DNA of 42,615 nt from assembly GCA_905203555.1 (NCBI GenBank), contig CAJKWK010000019.1, positions 1 to 42,615 of the forward strand. Reading direction: 5' to 3'. Below are positions 41,611-42,615 of this stretch, one piece after another. The position numbers were made by a program, and so were the translations under genes. The first letter of the stretch is position 1. The number at the start of each line of letters is the position of its first letter. The stretch comes from an uncultured Lachnospiraceae bacterium. Lineage in GTDB: Bacteria > Bacillota > Clostridia > Lachnospirales > Lachnospiraceae. The notes under the pieces are model-generated. The model was not told where the DNA came from. It saw only the letters and a list, made by a program, of their open reading frames with translations, and ran no database searches.

Positions 41611-42389
41611 AAATACCTCCAGTGAGCTTTCGTGATAAGCAATGCTTTTTCAATTCCGTCTTCATCGACGGAAGCGGTTACAAAATCTGCATGTGCTTTG
41701 ACTTCATCGGATGCATTTCCCATTGCAACACCGATATGGACAAATTCTAACATGTCGATATCATTTGCGGCATCGCCAAATGCCATGGTTTCATCGGCGG
41801 AAATATCTGTGGTTTCTAAATACGCTTGAATTCCTGTGGTTTTTCCGCCTGTTTTGGAAATGATATCGATTGCCCGGGGATTCCAGCGGATAATTTTAGA
41901 ATCTGTCAGATGCGTCTGAATTGCATTTTCAGTTTCTTTACCGATATAGACAATCGCCTGATAAATATCGCCGCCCTTGTAGTCTTGTACATCGGGAACA
42001 GGGGTAGATATTTCCTGTTGGGCAGCTTTTACGGCGTCATTTATAAAATTGATATACATTCTATCTTTTTCCACCAGCATGACAGGAATGGATTTATCAC
42101 GAAATAATTGTACAATGTATTCTTTGTCTGAACAGCTAATTGGATTGCAAGAAAAAATTTCTTTTTTGTCATTCAGACACAGTTGCCCATTCAATGTAAT
42201 ATAAGCATCAAAAGAAATATCATTGATCGGAAGCGTGGCTAATTCTGTCAGATGTCTTCCGGTTGCAAGGACACATTTTATTCCTTGTTCTTTTAATAAA
42301 TTTAAAACGTTTCTTGTACTGACCGGTACAGCATTTTGTCTGTGAGATAATAATGTGCCGTCAACATCAAAAAAGATTGCTTTTATCAT
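41607..42389 (-). CDS. Cof-type HAD phosphatase
   Basis: A 260-residue hydrolase of the HAD superfamily, Cof/IIB subclass. Motif I is FFDVDGT at residues 7-13, motif II is the VLATGR segment, a Lys follows in the GGKTTGI segment, and motif IV is GDAANDIDML. A large cap domain (about 85-180) fits sugar-phosphate, phospholipid-head or flavin-phosphate phosphatases; the substrate cannot be told. GAGGAAATT precedes the start. It is the first gene of a two-gene unit with the small membrane protein. Confidence 0.92.
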   Translation of the reverse strand: MIKAIFFDVDGTLLSHRQNAVPVSTRNVLNLLKEQGIKCVLATGRHLTELATLPINDISFDAYITLNGQLCLNDKKEIFSCNPISCSDKEYIVQLFRDKSIPVMLVEKDRMYINFINDAVKAAQQEISTPVPDVQDYKGGDIYQAIVYIGKETENAIQTHLTDSKIIRWNPRAIDIISKTGGKTTGIQAYLETTDISADETMAFGDAANDIDMLEFVHIGVAMGNASDEVKAHADFVTASVDEDGIEKALLITKAHWRYL

Positions 42390-42567
42390 AATTTCCTCGT
42401 AGTTAAAGATTATTTAAAAAAATTATAGCAGATTTTCAGTTCATATACTATAAGATGTTGCTTTCTATTTCTGAAACCTGAAATGGTTCTCAGGAAAGGA
42501 TTGTTTCGAAAAACGGAATATGGTAAAATGTACGCGAACTATAATCTATAATAATAGAAAGATGTAA

Positions 42568-42602
42568 GTGTCAAAAGTCGATTTTTCAATGACTTTTGAC
42601 AC
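42568..42602. repeat. Perfect 12-bp inverted repeat near the right edge
   Basis: GTGTCAAAAGTC (42568-42579) and GACTTTTGACAC (42591-42602) flank an 11-base A/T-rich loop. It has no T run, so it is a poor terminator; an operator or the foot of a structured leader is more likely. Two TATAAT hexamers (42540-42545 and 42547-42552) lie just upstream, so it may sit in the 5' region of a gene beyond the window. The rest of 42390-42615 shows no gene. Confidence 0.5.
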
Positions 42603-42615
42603 GCATACAGTTACT

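Overview
This looks like a chromosomal segment of a low-GC, anaerobic, spore-former-related gut Firmicute, most likely a Lachnospiraceae member (Mediterraneibacter/Ruminococcus/Dorea-like). The pointers are AT-rich DNA with strong AGGAGG-type ribosome sites, a CIRCE element, a YlmC/YmxH protein, ECF vitamin transporters, and a GPH transporter/GH78 locus. The genus is an inference. I saw no rRNA, tRNA, CRISPR array or intact insertion sequence.

Layout. (a) 1-2413, accessory: a small unknown protein with a HipA-like kinase, then a decayed HEPN-MNT pair. (b) 2447-7051, DNA repair and proteostasis: nth, then a CIRCE-controlled run of lon, a NUDIX hydrolase, a deoxyinosine glycosylase and a NadM-like nucleotidyltransferase. 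(c) 7185-9608: a TrhA/hemolysin III membrane protein, an orphan ECF S component, a DUF3783 protein and a YlmC/YmxH protein. (d) 9690-22759, the centre of the window: a cobalamin riboswitch with its own terminator, followed by six tightly coupled genes. (e) 22813-25823: a 24-bp perfect palindrome, an AlbA_2-type regulator, a gene-remnant region, nrdR, and bioY behind a BirA operator. (f) 25886-29578: a CBM9/DOMON-like protein, an HSL-type esterase and an acyltransferase-like DUF6320-type membrane protein. (g) 29719-34885, rhamnoside use: AraC regulator, GPH symporter, GH78 rhamnosidase. (h) 34978-39944, maltodextrin use: LacI regulator, glucan phosphorylase, 4-alpha-glucanotransferase. (i) 39972-42389, minus strand: 3-methyladenine glycosylase, a small ATPase, a two-helix membrane protein and a Cof-type HAD phosphatase.

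The most notable system is region (d). The riboswitch precedes a 1811-residue wall- or membrane-anchored protein with two transcobalamin-C-like (DUF4430) domains. Next come a membrane-anchored protein with an alpha/alpha barrel of the intrinsic factor/terpenoid-cyclase kind, and a lipoprotein with a third DUF4430 domain. The operon ends with EcfT, a fused EcfA-EcfA' ATPase and an enlarged S component. Read together, this is a Gram-positive surface capture-and-import route for cobalamin. Its binding proteins use the same two folds as vertebrate intrinsic factor and transcobalamin, but on separate polypeptides. The riboswitch, domain motifs and gene order are seen in the sequence; B12 as the ligand is a strong inference; the relay mechanism is a hypothesis.

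Control signals that can be read directly are the CIRCE box before lon, the cobalamin riboswitch and terminator, a palindrome between nrdR and bioY that is both a terminator and a BirA operator overlapping the bioY promoter, and paired direct repeats before the rhamnoside operon that fit an AraC activator.
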